Positions 12,735-21,644 are shown, counted from the first letter of the stretch. The stretch is 54,579 bases of DNA from Actinomycetes bacterium (GCA_021809105.1 JAKBAM010000016.1:1-54579), one strand, 5' to 3'. Made by a program: numbers and translations. Notes: a model not told the origin generated them from the sequence alone.

Positions 12735-14155
12735 CAGTTGCGTACTGCCGTGTCTCGACCGAGGAGCAGGCGGCAGAGGGATGGTCGATCGCCGGCCAAG
12801 CGGCCAAGCTCCGGGCGTACGCCGACCTCCGTGACCTCGGCCCCGTGACCGTGATCGAGGATCCGGGCCGCTCCGGGAAGGACACCAACCGGCCCGGGCT
12901 ACAGCAGCTCCTCCAGGCGGTCGAGCGTGGGCACGTGTCGAGCGTCCTCATCTGGCGCCTCGACCGGCTGTCGAGGAACCTCGGCGACCTGATCCTCCTA
13001 GCTGACACGTTCGGCAAAGCCGGCGTCGGGCTCTACTCCTTCACCGAGCAGATCGACCTCGCTTCGGCGACGGGCCGGATGTTTTACAACATCCTCGGCG
13101 CGTTCGCTCAGTTCTACCGGGAGCAGCTGGCCGAGAACGTCACCATGGGCATGGGCGCCGCCGTTCGCCAGGGTAAGTGGATCAACCGCCCGAAGACCGG
13201 CTACGACCTCATCGACGGGGACCTTGTGCCCAATGAGCTGGCCCCGGTCGTGCAACGCATCTTCCGCCTGAGGGCCGAGGGCATCAGCCACCGTGGGATC
13301 GAGGCAGCCACCGGCATCAAGTACTCGACAGTCATGGCGATCCTGAAGTCGCGCATCTACCGCGGTGAGGTGCAGCACCGAGACGAGTGGTTCCCCGGCA
13401 AGCACGAGGCACTCGTCAGCGCCGAACAGTTCGAAGCTGCGCAGCGTGGCTACGTGGCGAAGCGGCGCCAAAGCGCCGACGTCCTGTCCGGCCGGGTCCG
13501 CTGCGGTCTGTGCGGCAAAGCGGCGACGGTCCAGTACAACCAGGACCGCAAGCTCCTCTATCGCTGCCACCACAGGGGCAGTGGCTGCAGCCAGCCATCA
13601 CGCTCAGCAAGCGGCCTGCTCCGGGCGGCATTGCTTGGACTCCGCCTGATCGGCGGCGAGGAAGAGCTTCAAGAGGCCATCCGCCGACAGCTGCGTAAAG
13701 CCACGCAGGACCGTACCGAACCGCCCGGGGGCGGCCAGCGCCCGGCTGAATCGTTGGCGTCGCTCAACACCAAGCGCCAGAAGCTGCTCGACCTCTACTA
13801 CGGCGAGAAGATCACGGCCGACTACTTCGCCGAGCAGGAACTTGTCCTCAGCCAGTCCATCGAGGCGGTCCGCAGTGAGGCGGCCGTCGCCGAGGAGGTC
13901 ATCGTCGTCACCGGCGAGCTCAGTCGCCGCTTCGAGGAGGTTGCCGCTGTGCTCCGCGACCTCGATCTCGACCGGCTCTGGACCGAAGCCACCGACAAGG
14001 AGCGCAGAGTGCTCATCCACGAGCTCGTCGAGCGGATCGCCTTCTTTCCCGACCACCTTGAGGTCACGGTAGCCGGCGCCCCTGCGATCAACGTGGCGCT
14101 CTCCGAGGTGGGCCTCAAGGAGTCGCGGACTGTTGGTGTCGGAGGGGGGACTTGA
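12728..14155 (+). CDS. Large serine integrase
   Basis: GTG at 12728 (GGGAG at 12718-12722) gives 475 residues. VLTVAYCRVSTEEQ places the nucleophilic Ser at residue 10; LIWRLDRLSRNLGDL and the GRMFYNILGAFAQFYRE segment complete the resolvase catalytic domain. A Recombinase domain follows (GISHRGIEAATGIKYSTVMA), then a zinc ribbon (CGLCGKAATV ... YRCHHRGSGC) and a coiled coil (about residues 340-420). The last residues, VGVGGGT, and the stop codon lie inside the 3' end of tRNA-Leu at 14134-14155, so recombination at the tRNA core sits at the very end of its coding region. It is intact, and presumably integrates and excises the 6.2-kb element. Confidence 0.9.
   Translation: MLTVAYCRVSTEEQAAEGWSIAGQAAKLRAYADLRDLGPVTVIEDPGRSGKDTNRPGLQQLLQAVERGHVSSVLIWRLDRLSRNLGDLILLADTFGKAGVGLYSFTEQIDLASATGRMFYNILGAFAQFYREQLAENVTMGMGAAVRQGKWINRPKTGYDLIDGDLVPNELAPVVQRIFRLRAEGISHRGIEAATGIKYSTVMAILKSRIYRGEVQHRDEWFPGKHEALVSAEQFEAAQRGYVAKRRQSADVLSGRVRCGLCGKAATVQYNQDRKLLYRCHHRGSGCSQPSRSASGLLRAALLGLRLIGGEEELQEAIRRQLRKATQDRTEPPGGGQRPAESLASLNTKRQKLLDLYYGEKITADYFAEQELVLSQSIEAVRSEAAVAEEVIVVTGELSRRFEEVAAVLRDLDLDRLWTEATDKERRVLIHELVERIAFFPDHLEVTVAGAPAINVALSEVGLKESRTVGVGGGT
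14134..14153. repeat. att copy D: right end, inside tRNA-Leu
   Basis: TGGTGTCGGAGGGGGGACTT, identical to copy C. On the minus strand it encodes the T-arm 3' side, acceptor stem 3' side, discriminator and CCA of tRNA-Leu. The integrase stop codon lies 1-3 nt beyond it. Confidence 0.75.
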
Positions 14156-14220
14156 ACCCCCACGTCCTTGCGGACACTAGCCCCTCAAGCTAGCGCGTCT
14201 GCCTATTCCGCCACTCCGAC
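14134..14220 (-). tRNA. tRNA-Leu (anticodon GAG)
   Basis: Read on the minus strand, the acceptor stem GTCGGAG pairs with CTCCGAC, followed by discriminator A and an encoded CCA. The anticodon stem CTAGC/GCTAG encloses loop TTGAGGG, giving GAG for leucine. A long variable arm (GTCC-GCAA-GGAC) and a T-arm GGGGG-TTCAAGT-CCCCC are as expected for a class II tRNA. Its 3' half serves as the attachment site of the element on its left; the 5' side and promoter lie on the right, outside the element, so the gene survives integration. Confidence 0.95.
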
Positions 14221-14251
14221 GTGCCCCGGGGTGTCCCCGTTGCGACCAGAA

Positions 14252-14257
14252 ACTATA
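14252..14257 (-). promoter_or_regulatory. -10 box candidate for tRNA-Leu
   Basis: On the minus strand TATAGT lies 32 nt before the tRNA 5' end. A matching -35 is not evident, so this is a weak call. Confidence 0.35.
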
Positions 14258-14314
14258 GCTGCTTAGGGCGCAAGACCGCCGGGGGGTCACGGGCGGTGCG
14301 ACGCGCGTCGAGTG

Positions 14315-14623
14315 TCAGAGGGCGCCTTTGGCTGCATCACCGTGGGGTGCGGGCTCGAGCACGGTGATCTCCGACCGGCCTTCCACCTTGTCGGCCATGC
14401 TGGCGCCGATCTCGGCCATTGCGGCACTCTGGCTGTGCGCCTTCAGGGCCTCGCTATCGGTCCATTTCTCGATCATCACCAGGGCGCCATTGCCCCGGTG
14501 GAGGGCGTAGAGCTCACATCCTGGTTCGCCGTGGACCTTGGGGATGGCCGCAGCGAAGGCGGCCTCCACCTCCTCCAACTGTCCGACCTTGGGAGTGATG
14601 GTGGCGACTACGATCACGGGCAT
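14315..14623 (-). CDS. Antibiotic-biosynthesis-monooxygenase (ABM) fold protein
   Basis: The 102-residue protein begins MPVIVVATITPKVGQLEEVE and contains EPGCELYALHRG and LVMIEKWTDSEALKAHSQS, the strand-helix pattern of the ABM/YgiN ferredoxin-like dimeric family (typical length 95-105). Members include cofactor-free quinone monooxygenases and many proteins of unknown substrate. It is the last gene before the tRNA-Leu island and lies 75 nt downstream of menB on the same strand, so a link to quinones is possible but unproven. Confidence 0.8.
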   Translation of the reverse strand: MPVIVVATITPKVGQLEEVEAAFAAAIPKVHGEPGCELYALHRGNGALVMIEKWTDSEALKAHSQSAAMAEIGASMADKVEGRSEITVLEPAPHGDAAKGAL

Positions 14624-14698
14624 CGGCTTCTCCTTCAGGGCACCGCAGGGGCGGCGACGGGCGCACCCTATCGTTGGTGGCTGCCGGCTTGCAGCCGC

Positions 14699-15610
14699 CT
14701 AGAACTGCCAGGGGTACGGTGCCCAGTCCGGCGGCCGCTTCTCGAGGAAGGCGTCCCGTCCCTCGGCGGCCTCCTCGGTCCCATAGGCGAGCCGGGTAGC
14801 CTCGCCGGCAAATAGCTGCTGACCGATCAGGCCATCGTCGATCAGGTTGAAGGCGAACTTCAACATGCGCTGCGCCGTGGGACTCTTGGCGTTGATCTCA
14901 CCCGCCCATTCGAGAGCGACTCGCTCGAGATCGGCATGCGGGATGACAGCGTTGACTGCGCCCATCTCGAACGCCTCCTGGGCCGAGTATGTGCGTCCCA
15001 GGAAGAAGATCTCACGGGCCCTCTTCTGCCCGACCTGGCGAGCAAGGTAAGCGGAACCGAACCCGCCGTCGAAGCTGGCCACGTCGGCGTCGGTCTGCTT
15101 GAAGCGGGCGTGCTCCGCGCTCGCCAGGGTCAGGTCGCAGACCACGTGAAGACTGTGGCCACCGCCGGCTGCCCAGCCCGGCACCAGACAGATCACCACC
15201 TTTGGCATGAAGCGGATCAAGCGCTGCACCTCGAGGATGTGGAGGCGGCCGGTGCGGGCGGGGTCGATGCTCTCCCGATTTGTGTCCGAGGCGTACTTGT
15301 AGCCGTCCTTGCCTCGGATGCGCTGATCTCCGCCGGAGCAGAACGCCCATCCGCCGTCGCGCTGGGAGGGGCCGTTGCCAGTGAGCAGGACGCACCCGAC
15401 GCCGGAGGCCTGACGCGCATGGTCGAGGCAGCGGGCCAGCTCGTCGACGGTCTGGGGCCGAAACGCGTTGCGGACCTCCGGCCGGTCGAAGGCGATCCTC
15501 ACGGTGCCGTGGTCAATGGCTCGGTGGTAGGTAACGTCGGTGAGATCAAAAGCGTCGACGGCCTCCCAGGCGGCGGGATCGAAGATCTCGGAGACGGGCT
15601 CGGTGGGCAT
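14699..15610 (-). CDS. menB: 1,4-dihydroxy-2-naphthoyl-CoA synthase
   Basis: ATG at 15610 gives 303 residues (the frame is open further, but the extra sequence is not protein-like). It is a crotonase-fold enzyme of the MenB type: RIAFDRPEVRNAFRPQTVDE, CVLLTGNGP, FCSGGDQRIRGKDGYKYA, KVVICLVPGWAAGGGHSLH, CDLTLASAEHARFKQTDADV and SFDGGFGSAYLARQVGQKRA. MenB closes the naphthoate ring of menaquinone using O-succinylbenzoyl-CoA. The CSGGDQ and SFDGGFGS segments distinguish MenB from other crotonases. It follows the peptide transporter genes by 32 nt on the same strand, without other men genes nearby. Confidence 0.92.
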   Translation of the reverse strand: MPTEPVSEIFDPAAWEAVDAFDLTDVTYHRAIDHGTVRIAFDRPEVRNAFRPQTVDELARCLDHARQASGVGCVLLTGNGPSQRDGGWAFCSGGDQRIRGKDGYKYASDTNRESIDPARTGRLHILEVQRLIRFMPKVVICLVPGWAAGGGHSLHVVCDLTLASAEHARFKQTDADVASFDGGFGSAYLARQVGQKRAREIFFLGRTYSAQEAFEMGAVNAVIPHADLERVALEWAGEINAKSPTAQRMLKFAFNLIDDGLIGQQLFAGEATRLAYGTEEAAEGRDAFLEKRPPDWAPYPWQF

Positions 15611-15642
15611 AGGACCGAGCCTAGGCAGGCTCGCCCGGAAGC

Positions 15643-16671
15643 TCAGACGACCTGGACCACTTCGGCGAAATGGCAGGCGACCTGGTGCCCTGTTCCGCGA
15701 TCGATCAGTTCCGGCTCCTGCTCGGAGCAGACTTCCTGAGCCTTGGGGCAACGCGTCCTGAACCGGCAGCCAGACGGCGGGTTGGCCGGGCTCGGAGGAT
15801 CGCCGACGAGCACTATCCGCTTGCGTGTCCTCTCCCGCTGCGGATCCGGCTCAGGGACCGCAGAGAGCAACGCCTGGGTGTAGGGATGTGAAGGCTTGTC
15901 GTAGATGTCGTCACGGGTGCCGATCTCGACGATCTTGCCCAGGTACATGACCGCCACCCGGTCAGAGATGTGACGGACCACGGACAGGTCGTGCGCAACG
16001 AAGAGGTAAGCGACGCCCAGCTCTTCTTGGAGGTCCTCCAGGAGGTTGACGACCCCGGCCTGGATCGACACGTCCAACGCGGAGACGGGCTCGTCGAGGA
16101 CGACCAGCTTCGGTTCGAGAGCCAACGCTCGGGCCACGCCGATGCGCTGGCGTTGGCCCCCGGAGAACTCGTGGGGATAGCGGTTGCCGTGCTCGGGGTT
16201 GAGGCCCACTGTGCGCAGCAGTTCTGCCACCCGGTCGGGCCCTCCTTGCTTGGTCCACCGCTTGGCGATGCGCAACGGCTCGCCGATGATGTCGTTGACC
16301 GGCATCCGGGGGTTGAGCGACGCGTACGGATCCTGGAACACAACCTGGATGTCCTTGCGGACGCTTCGCATCTGCTTCTTCGAGAAGGTCCCCAGGTCAA
16401 CGCCCTTGAACCACACCTCGCCTGCCGTGAGCGGGTCGAGGCGCAGAATGGCCCGACCAGTGGTCGACTTTCCGGACCCGGACTCTCCGACCAGACCGAG
16501 CGTCTCGCCCGGGCCGATGTCGAACGACACGTCGCACACCGCGTGGATAATCGTCCGGCCACCGGTCCCTACGTTGAAGTGCTTGACCAAGTGGCGCACC
16601 GACAGCACGGTGTCCTGCGTCATATCGGGTGCCGCTGCGGCCGGCGCCTCCGCGGCCGGCGAGTTTCTCAC
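15643..16671 (-). CDS. Peptide ABC transporter ATP-binding protein, OppF/DppF type
   Basis: 342 residues from a GTG that overlaps the preceding gene's stop (GTGA). Walker [11 protein letters not shown]-loop [13 protein letters not shown], signature [15 protein letters not shown] and Walker B LVVLDEP are present. The C-terminal oligopeptide/dipeptide extension has [20 protein letters not shown], a Cys-rich site typical of OppF/DppF. It energises import together with the other ATPase next to it. Confidence 0.92.
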   Translation of the reverse strand: MRNSPAAEAPAAAAPDMTQDTVLSVRHLVKHFNVGTGGRTIIHAVCDVSFDIGPGETLGLVGESGSGKSTTGRAILRLDPLTAGEVWFKGVDLGTFSKKQMRSVRKDIQVVFQDPYASLNPRMPVNDIIGEPLRIAKRWTKQGGPDRVAELLRTVGLNPEHGNRYPHEFSGGQRQRIGVARALALEPKLVVLDEPVSALDVSIQAGVVNLLEDLQEELGVAYLFVAHDLSVVRHISDRVAVMYLGKIVEIGTRDDIYDKPSHPYTQALLSAVPEPDPQRERTRKRIVLVGDPPSPANPPSGCRFRTRCPKAQEVCSEQEPELIDRGTGHQVACHFAEVVQVV

Positions 16672-17759
16672 GCGACCGTCTCCACATTACCGAGCCGCTC
16701 CTTGACCAGAGCAGGGACGGCATCGATGCGCCTGCAGGCAGCCCGATGCCCCGCGCCGACCTGCGTCAGGTCCGGCTCCGCCTCATCGCATGCCGGCTCG
16801 GCCAGCGGGCAACGAGACGAGAAAGGACACCCGGGCGGCAGGTTGATCAGCGACGGGGGGCTTCCCGGCACCGGCACGAGCTTTCCGCTGGCCTCGGTAG
16901 CCAAGCGAGGCATGGCACCGAGCAAGCCAACGGTGTACGGCATGCGAGGACGGTAGAAGATGTCGTCGACCGACCCGAATTCCACCGGCCGGCCTGCGTA
17001 CATGACCAGCACCTTGTCGGCGGTGCCTGCGACCACACCAAGGTCGTGGGTGATGAGCACCATGCCCGCGCCGCTCCGGCGGCGGGCCTCCTCCATCGAC
17101 TCGAGGACCTGTGCCTGCACCGTCACGTCGAGGGCGGTTGTGGGCTCGTCAGCGATGATCACGTCGGGGTTGTTCGCCACAGCGATGGCGATCACGGTCC
17201 GCTGGCGCATCCCACCCGAGAACTCATGGGGGTATGAACGCACCCGGTCCTCGGGATTGGGGATCCCCACCATACGCAGCAGCTCGACGCTCCGCTCCAT
17301 CGCCGCCTTCTTGGAGACCTTGTGATGGGCCCGGATCGCCTCCGCCAGCTGCCAGCCAACCCGGTAGACGGGGTTGAGGGACGTCATCGGGTCCTGGAAG
17401 ACCATGGACAGCTGCCGGCCCCGGATCTTCGCCAAATGACGAGGCTTCATGCCCAACAGCTCGACACCCCTGTACTTCACCGACCCACTGATCCGGGCGC
17501 TCTTGCCGAGCAGGCCCATGATCGCCAATGACGTCACGGACTTGCCCGATCCAGATTCCCCGACTATCGCCAGCACTTCGCCTTCCACCAGCTGGAAAGA
17601 CACTCCCCTGACGGCGTGAACCACCCCGTCGTCGGTCGGGAAGTCGACCGTCAGGTCGGTGACCTCCAGCAAAGGGGCACCATCTTGCGCCGAAATGCCT
17701 TCAGCCTCCAGGTCTACTTGCGCCTCGGGAGTGGCCAGCTGCTCGGGCTCGGGCGCCAT
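16668..17759 (-). CDS. Peptide ABC transporter ATP-binding protein, OppD/DppD type
   Basis: ATG at 17759 (sharing one base with the permease stop, TGATG) gives 363 residues. Walker [11 protein letters not shown]-loop [12 protein letters not shown], signature [16 protein letters not shown] and Walker [14 protein letters not shown] are all present; the C-terminal [20 protein letters not shown] is the OppD/DppD extension. An acidic N-terminal tail of about 30 residues precedes the nucleotide-binding domain. It forms the ATPase pair with the product of the overlapping downstream gene. Confidence 0.92.
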   Translation of the reverse strand: MAPEPEQLATPEAQVDLEAEGISAQDGAPLLEVTDLTVDFPTDDGVVHAVRGVSFQLVEGEVLAIVGESGSGKSVTSLAIMGLLGKSARISGSVKYRGVELLGMKPRHLAKIRGRQLSMVFQDPMTSLNPVYRVGWQLAEAIRAHHKVSKKAAMERSVELLRMVGIPNPEDRVRSYPHEFSGGMRQRTVIAIAVANNPDVIIADEPTTALDVTVQAQVLESMEEARRRSGAGMVLITHDLGVVAGTADKVLVMYAGRPVEFGSVDDIFYRPRMPYTVGLLGAMPRLATEASGKLVPVPGSPPSLINLPPGCPFSSRCPLAEPACDEAEPDLTQVGAGHRAACRRIDAVPALVKERLGNVETVA

Positions 17760-18769
17760 CACGCTCGGACCCGGTTCTGGCCCGGGTCGAACGCATCCCG
17801 AAGGCCGTCGCCGACGAAGTTGACGCTCAGACAGATCAGGATGATGAAGATACCCGGGAAGTAGAAGAGCCACGGCCTGGTCTGTGACGCCTGGTCGCCC
17901 AAGCTGATCAACAACCCGAGGGACGTGTCAGGCTGCTGGACGCCGAGGCCGATGAACGACAGGAGCGTCTCGGTGAGTATTGCCAGCGACACCGTCAAGG
18001 TGGCGTTGACGATCACCGGACCGACGACGCTCGGCATCAGGTGCCGGAAGATGATCCGACCGTCGCTCGCGCCGAGCGCCCGTGCCGCGTCGACGAACTC
18101 CTTCTCCCGCAGGGACAAGAACACGCCCCGCACGATCCGGCATATCGACGTCCAGAGCAGCACTGCGAGAATAATCGCGATGGCGATCCAGCCGCGACTC
18201 GATCCTACGGTGAACTTGTAGGCGATGGCGCCGGCGATGGCGACGAGCGGGAACACGAGGAAGAGGTCGGTGATCCGCATGATGAGCGCGTCGACCCAGC
18301 CCCGGTAGTAGCCGGCAACGGCGCCGAGCACCGTCCCTATCACCGTCGACAGCCCGGCAGTCATCACTGCGATCAAGCAGCTCTTCTGGGCGCCGCGCAG
18401 GACCTGGGCGAAGGTGTCGACGCCGAGTTCGTTGGTGCCCATCGGGTGCTTCCAGTGCGTCAACTGCCCCCAATGGAAGCTCCCATTGAAATATGGCCAC
18501 CAGGTCGGGCGCACGGAGTTGTCGTTGGTCTCCTGTTTGTAGCTGTAATGCCAGATATGACCGCCGGCGAAGGCCATGAAGAACAGCAACAGCAGCACTA
18601 CCAGGCTCACTACCGCCAGGCGGTGGTGGAGGAACCTGGTGAGGACGATGCGCCGCTGCGTGCGGGCGACCACAGTGAACTCCCGCTCCGGCCCCCCTGG
18701 CGCGGTCGCCATCGCCATGCCCTCCCCCGCCGCCGCAGCGCTCGTGCGGGCGGCTTCGAGATCGGCCAT
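17759..18769 (-). CDS. Peptide ABC transporter permease, OppC/DppC type
   Basis: 336 residues with a 40-residue cytoplasmic N-terminus, a first membrane segment (LAVVSLVVLLLLFFMAFAGG), a periplasmic domain (HPMGTNELGVDTFAQVLRGA is the diagnostic OppC motif), then five further membrane segments. The EAA loop is EFVDAARALGASDGRIIFRH. Its start overlaps the stop of the OppB-type gene by one base. The pore is a heterodimer with that protein. Confidence 0.92.
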   Translation of the reverse strand: MADLEAARTSAAAAGEGMAMATAPGGPEREFTVVARTQRRIVLTRFLHHRLAVVSLVVLLLLFFMAFAGGHIWHYSYKQETNDNSVRPTWWPYFNGSFHWGQLTHWKHPMGTNELGVDTFAQVLRGAQKSCLIAVMTAGLSTVIGTVLGAVAGYYRGWVDALIMRITDLFLVFPLVAIAGAIAYKFTVGSSRGWIAIAIILAVLLWTSICRIVRGVFLSLREKEFVDAARALGASDGRIIFRHLMPSVVGPVIVNATLTVSLAILTETLLSFIGLGVQQPDTSLGLLISLGDQASQTRPWLFYFPGIFIILICLSVNFVGDGLRDAFDPGQNRVRA

Positions 18770-19752
18770 CAGCGAATCCTCGGGTCGAGCACGCCGTAGA
18801 TGATGTCAGCGAGCAGGTTGAAGAGGATGACTATCACCGCAGTGATCATGAGCCATCCGAGAAGCAGGTTGACATCGACCTGCTTGACAGCGTTGACGAG
18901 CTCGAGACCCATCCCCCTCCAGCCGAAAACCGTCTCCGTGCCGACCGCGCCGCTGAAGAAGGCAGCCAGGTCGATGGCCACGATGGTGACCGTCGGGATG
19001 AGCGCGTTGCGCAGGGAATGGCGGAACAAGACCCTAGTGGGGGAGATTCCCTTGGCCCTGGCCAGGCGGACGTAATCGGAGTTGAGAACGTCGAGCATCG
19101 AGGCGCGCTGGTAGCGGCTCCAGGAGGCGATCTGGATCAAGGTAAGGGTGATCACCGGTAGGTACAAGTGGCCGAGGATGTTGCCCATGTTGGAGAAGAA
19201 GCCACCCGTCAACCCAGGCGTCTGGTCCCCCAAAGTGAAAAAGTACGTGTGGTGCAGCAGTTGGTTGACCTTGATGCCGGCGATCTTGAGGAGCCCCGCC
19301 AGCCACACCACCGGGATCGAGTAAAAGAGGAAGCCGATCGCCGTGGTGGAGTAATCGACAAAGCTGTACTGGCGTACTGCGCTGACCACACCGAGCAGGA
19401 CACCGATGATCACCGAGAGCAGCGCAGCCAGGGCGATCATCCGCATCGTCACCCCCAGCGCCTGGAACAAGTCGGAGCGGACCTGGGAACCACCGTTGGT
19501 CGTGCCGAAATCCCCACGGACGAAGTGGCTGATCCATATCCCGTAGCGTTGGAACACGCTGTCGTTGAGATGCAGCCGGGCGCGCTGGGCCAGGATCGTC
19601 GACTTCGGCGTCTTCGGGTTGATCAGCAGGTTGGCCAACGGGTTGCCCATGTTGGCCGCTATGACGAACACAATGAACGATGCCACGATGAGTACCGGTA
19701 CCGAGACCAACAACCGCCGCAGCACGAACCTCGCCACGTCCATGTCAAGCAC
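18769..19752 (-). CDS. Peptide ABC transporter permease, OppB/DppB type
   Basis: 327 residues. The N-terminal FVLRRLLVSVPVLIVASFIV is the first membrane segment, FQRYGIWISHFVRGDFGTT is the periplasmic OppB motif, and YVRLARAKGISPTRVLFRHS with LRNALIP is the EAA loop contacting the ATPase. An ATG three codons into the frame (MDVARFV) may be the real start. It is the second gene of the importer operon, 69 nt after the binding-protein gene. Confidence 0.92.
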   Translation of the reverse strand: MLDMDVARFVLRRLLVSVPVLIVASFIVFVIAANMGNPLANLLINPKTPKSTILAQRARLHLNDSVFQRYGIWISHFVRGDFGTTNGGSQVRSDLFQALGVTMRMIALAALLSVIIGVLLGVVSAVRQYSFVDYSTTAIGFLFYSIPVVWLAGLLKIAGIKVNQLLHHTYFFTLGDQTPGLTGGFFSNMGNILGHLYLPVITLTLIQIASWSRYQRASMLDVLNSDYVRLARAKGISPTRVLFRHSLRNALIPTVTIVAIDLAAFFSGAVGTETVFGWRGMGLELVNAVKQVDVNLLLGWLMITAVIVILFNLLADIIYGVLDPRIR

Positions 19753-19821
19753 CTCCCCTACGCCGCGGGTGGGAGGGGCCGCGACCGCCGCGATCCCGTC
19801 CCACCCGCACCGGACGGCTAT

Positions 19822-21531
19822 TTACTTCTCGCCCCACTGCTCCATGTTGTAGGTGGAGCTTTCGGCCGTGGCATTGACGTGAAGGTTGACGTACTTGTTC
19901 TGATAGACGATGGCTACTGGCCGCTGGAACAACGGCAGGTTGTAGTAGGTCTTCCACAACTGGGTGTCGACTTGGTTGTAGATGGCCAGTCGCTGGGTCT
20001 GGTTAAGCGTGTTGTCGGCCTGAGCGATCAGCTTGTCGACGGTCGGGTTGGAGTAGGAGTCGAAGTTCGAGCTTCCGGCGCCGGTCTGGGTGTTGGCCGA
20101 CTGGTAGATGGCGTCGTTGCCCGAGACGAACGGCGTACTGACCCAGGCAAAGATGATCATGTCGAAGTTGCCCTTGGTGAGCGCATCGCCGAGCGAGCTC
20201 ACGTCGGTCTCGGTGGCTTTGATCCCGAGGGGTGCGATCGCGTTGATCACGAACTGCTCCTCACTCGATCGCAGGGCGTTGCCGGCTGTCGAGGAAATGC
20301 GCATCGTGACGGCTTGGCCGCCCTTGGTCAGCTGCCCCCCGCTCAAGGTATAGCCAGCAGCGGCCAAGACCTGCTTGGCCTTGGCCAGGTTGGCGCCGTT
20401 GTATGCCCCGCCAGAGTTGTCCTGGAAGCCAGGCTGGCCCGGCACGAACATGCGGTTGTTCAGGGGCTTGACCGACGAGTCGAACTGGCCGACGGTCTTG
20501 GCGATGAGCTGGTTGCGATTGATCGCCAGCATGATCGCCTGACGGATGGCCGGGTCCTTCAGCCACTTGTTGGACTGGTTGAAGTCCAGGTGCTCGAATT
20601 CGAGGCCGTCCTTCTGCTTGTAGGTCACGCCTCCGAGTTGCTTGAGGGAGTTGACCAGGTCGAGCTGCGGCGTCAAGATGCCGCCGTTGATCTCGTTGTT
20701 CTGCAGGGCTGGCACGATCGCCGACGAGTCGGTCAAAAATCGGAAGGTCACCGACGCCAGATTGGCCGGCGGCCCCCAGTACTTGGGGTTGCGGACCAAC
20801 GTCAGCGATGTTCCCTTGCTGTAGTTGGAGACCATGAACGGGCCCCCCGAAATCAGATCTGCGACCGGGTTGGTGAAACCGGTGCTGTATCCCACCTTCT
20901 CGGCGATGTGGGCAGGCACGATCGGGTCATCGGCACCGAAGAGGCCCTGCCAGTCCGGGTAGGGGGTCGCGAAGACGACCTGCACCTGGTACGGGTCGTT
21001 GTTGGCCTCACCGATCGACTTGATCTGCGAGTAGCCGGCGGTGCTGGCCGGCGAGAACGGCTGTCCCCCCAGGTCCTTGTACTGCGGCAGGCCAGACTGA
21101 GCCTGGTAGCTGTACACGAAGTCCTTGTAGGTGATCGGCACCCCGTCTGACCACACCGCCTTGGGATTGATGTGGTAGAGGATCGTCTGCGGATTGGTGC
21201 TGGTCTGGGTGGCCGACAGCATGAAGTTGGTGTCCAGCTGAGTGGTGTAGTTGGGAAGGGTGTGGAACACCGACGGCCACACCCGGTCGACGATGTTGAT
21301 CGTCGCCTCTTCGTTACCCGCGCTCGAGGTGGGATTGAAGTTGCTGGGCTCCTGGTCGATCTCGAGGGTGAAGGTCCCGTTGGGGTTGAGCTGGCCCGCC
21401 GTCGTACCGGTGCTACCACCGGTGGTCGCCCCCGAACCAGTTGTCTTGCCGCTGCTGCCGCACGCGGCTGCCACGAGTGCCAGAGACACCGCTGCGGACG
21501 CTAGAAGCGTCGATCGCCTCAATTTGAGCAC
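19822..21531 (-). CDS. Peptide-binding lipoprotein (SBP_bac_5 family)
   Basis: GTG at 21531 (AGGAGG about 10 nt upstream) gives 569 residues. A lipoprotein signal (LKLRRSTLLASAAVSLALVA, lipid-modified Cys at residue 24) is followed by a Gly/Ser/Thr linker and a family 5 solute-binding domain: GTFTLEIDQEPSNFNPTSSA, IRQAIMLAINRNQLI and WKTYYNLPLFQRPVAIVY. It captures oligopeptides (or related cargo) outside the membrane for the OppBCDF-type complex encoded downstream. It is the first gene of the operon; a 20-bp palindrome lies about 75 nt upstream of its start. Confidence 0.92.
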   Translation of the reverse strand: MLKLRRSTLLASAAVSLALVAAACGSSGKTTGSGATTGGSTGTTAGQLNPNGTFTLEIDQEPSNFNPTSSAGNEEATINIVDRVWPSVFHTLPNYTTQLDTNFMLSATQTSTNPQTILYHINPKAVWSDGVPITYKDFVYSYQAQSGLPQYKDLGGQPFSPASTAGYSQIKSIGEANNDPYQVQVVFATPYPDWQGLFGADDPIVPAHIAEKVGYSTGFTNPVADLISGGPFMVSNYSKGTSLTLVRNPKYWGPPANLASVTFRFLTDSSAIVPALQNNEINGGILTPQLDLVNSLKQLGGVTYKQKDGLEFEHLDFNQSNKWLKDPAIRQAIMLAINRNQLIAKTVGQFDSSVKPLNNRMFVPGQPGFQDNSGGAYNGANLAKAKQVLAAAGYTLSGGQLTKGGQAVTMRISSTAGNALRSSEEQFVINAIAPLGIKATETDVSSLGDALTKGNFDMIIFAWVSTPFVSGNDAIYQSANTQTGAGSSNFDSYSNPTVDKLIAQADNTLNQTQRLAIYNQVDTQLWKTYYNLPLFQRPVAIVYQNKYVNLHVNATAESSTYNMEQWGEK

Positions 21532-21604
21532 TTCTGGGGATCCTCCTGTCGAGCGCCGGCCACTTTCGTGCCGGTGCGATCTGATGTTCGCCTCCCGCCG
21601 GATC

Positions 21605-21624
21605 CGGGCAGCTCGAGCTGCCCG
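21605..21624. terminator. 20-bp perfect palindrome after secG
   Basis: CGGGCAGCTCGAGCTGCCCG. As RNA it forms an 8-bp stem with a UCGA loop, 20 nt after the secG stop on the minus strand, without a U-run. It may be a terminator of the tpiA-secG group or an operator of the peptide transporter operon; the sequence does not decide. Confidence 0.45.
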
Positions 21625-21644
21625 AGGTCCGTCCACCCTCCCCC

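Larger units (their letters stand above)
7907..14153 (+). mobile_element. 6.2-kb integrative element in tRNA-Leu carrying a defence-like operon
   Basis: Exact 20-bp direct repeats TGGTGTCGGAGGGGGGACTT at 7907-7926 and 14134-14153 bound the block. The right copy is the 3' end of the tRNA-Leu gene, including the encoded CCA. Inside, from right to left, are a complete serine integrase, two small genes, a replication-initiator-like protein, a DNA-binding regulator with a strong promoter, and a divergently transcribed nuclease-RAMA/DUF262/HEPN operon. No conjugation or virion genes are present, so transfer would need a helper. All its genes appear intact, unlike the older blocks to the left. Boundaries are inferred from the repeats. 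Confidence 0.65.

Noticed and set aside
19168..21150. A 660-codon open frame on the plus strand
   Set aside because: It is antisense to the OppB-type permease and binding-protein genes, which have clear motifs; the frame is an artefact of high GC content.
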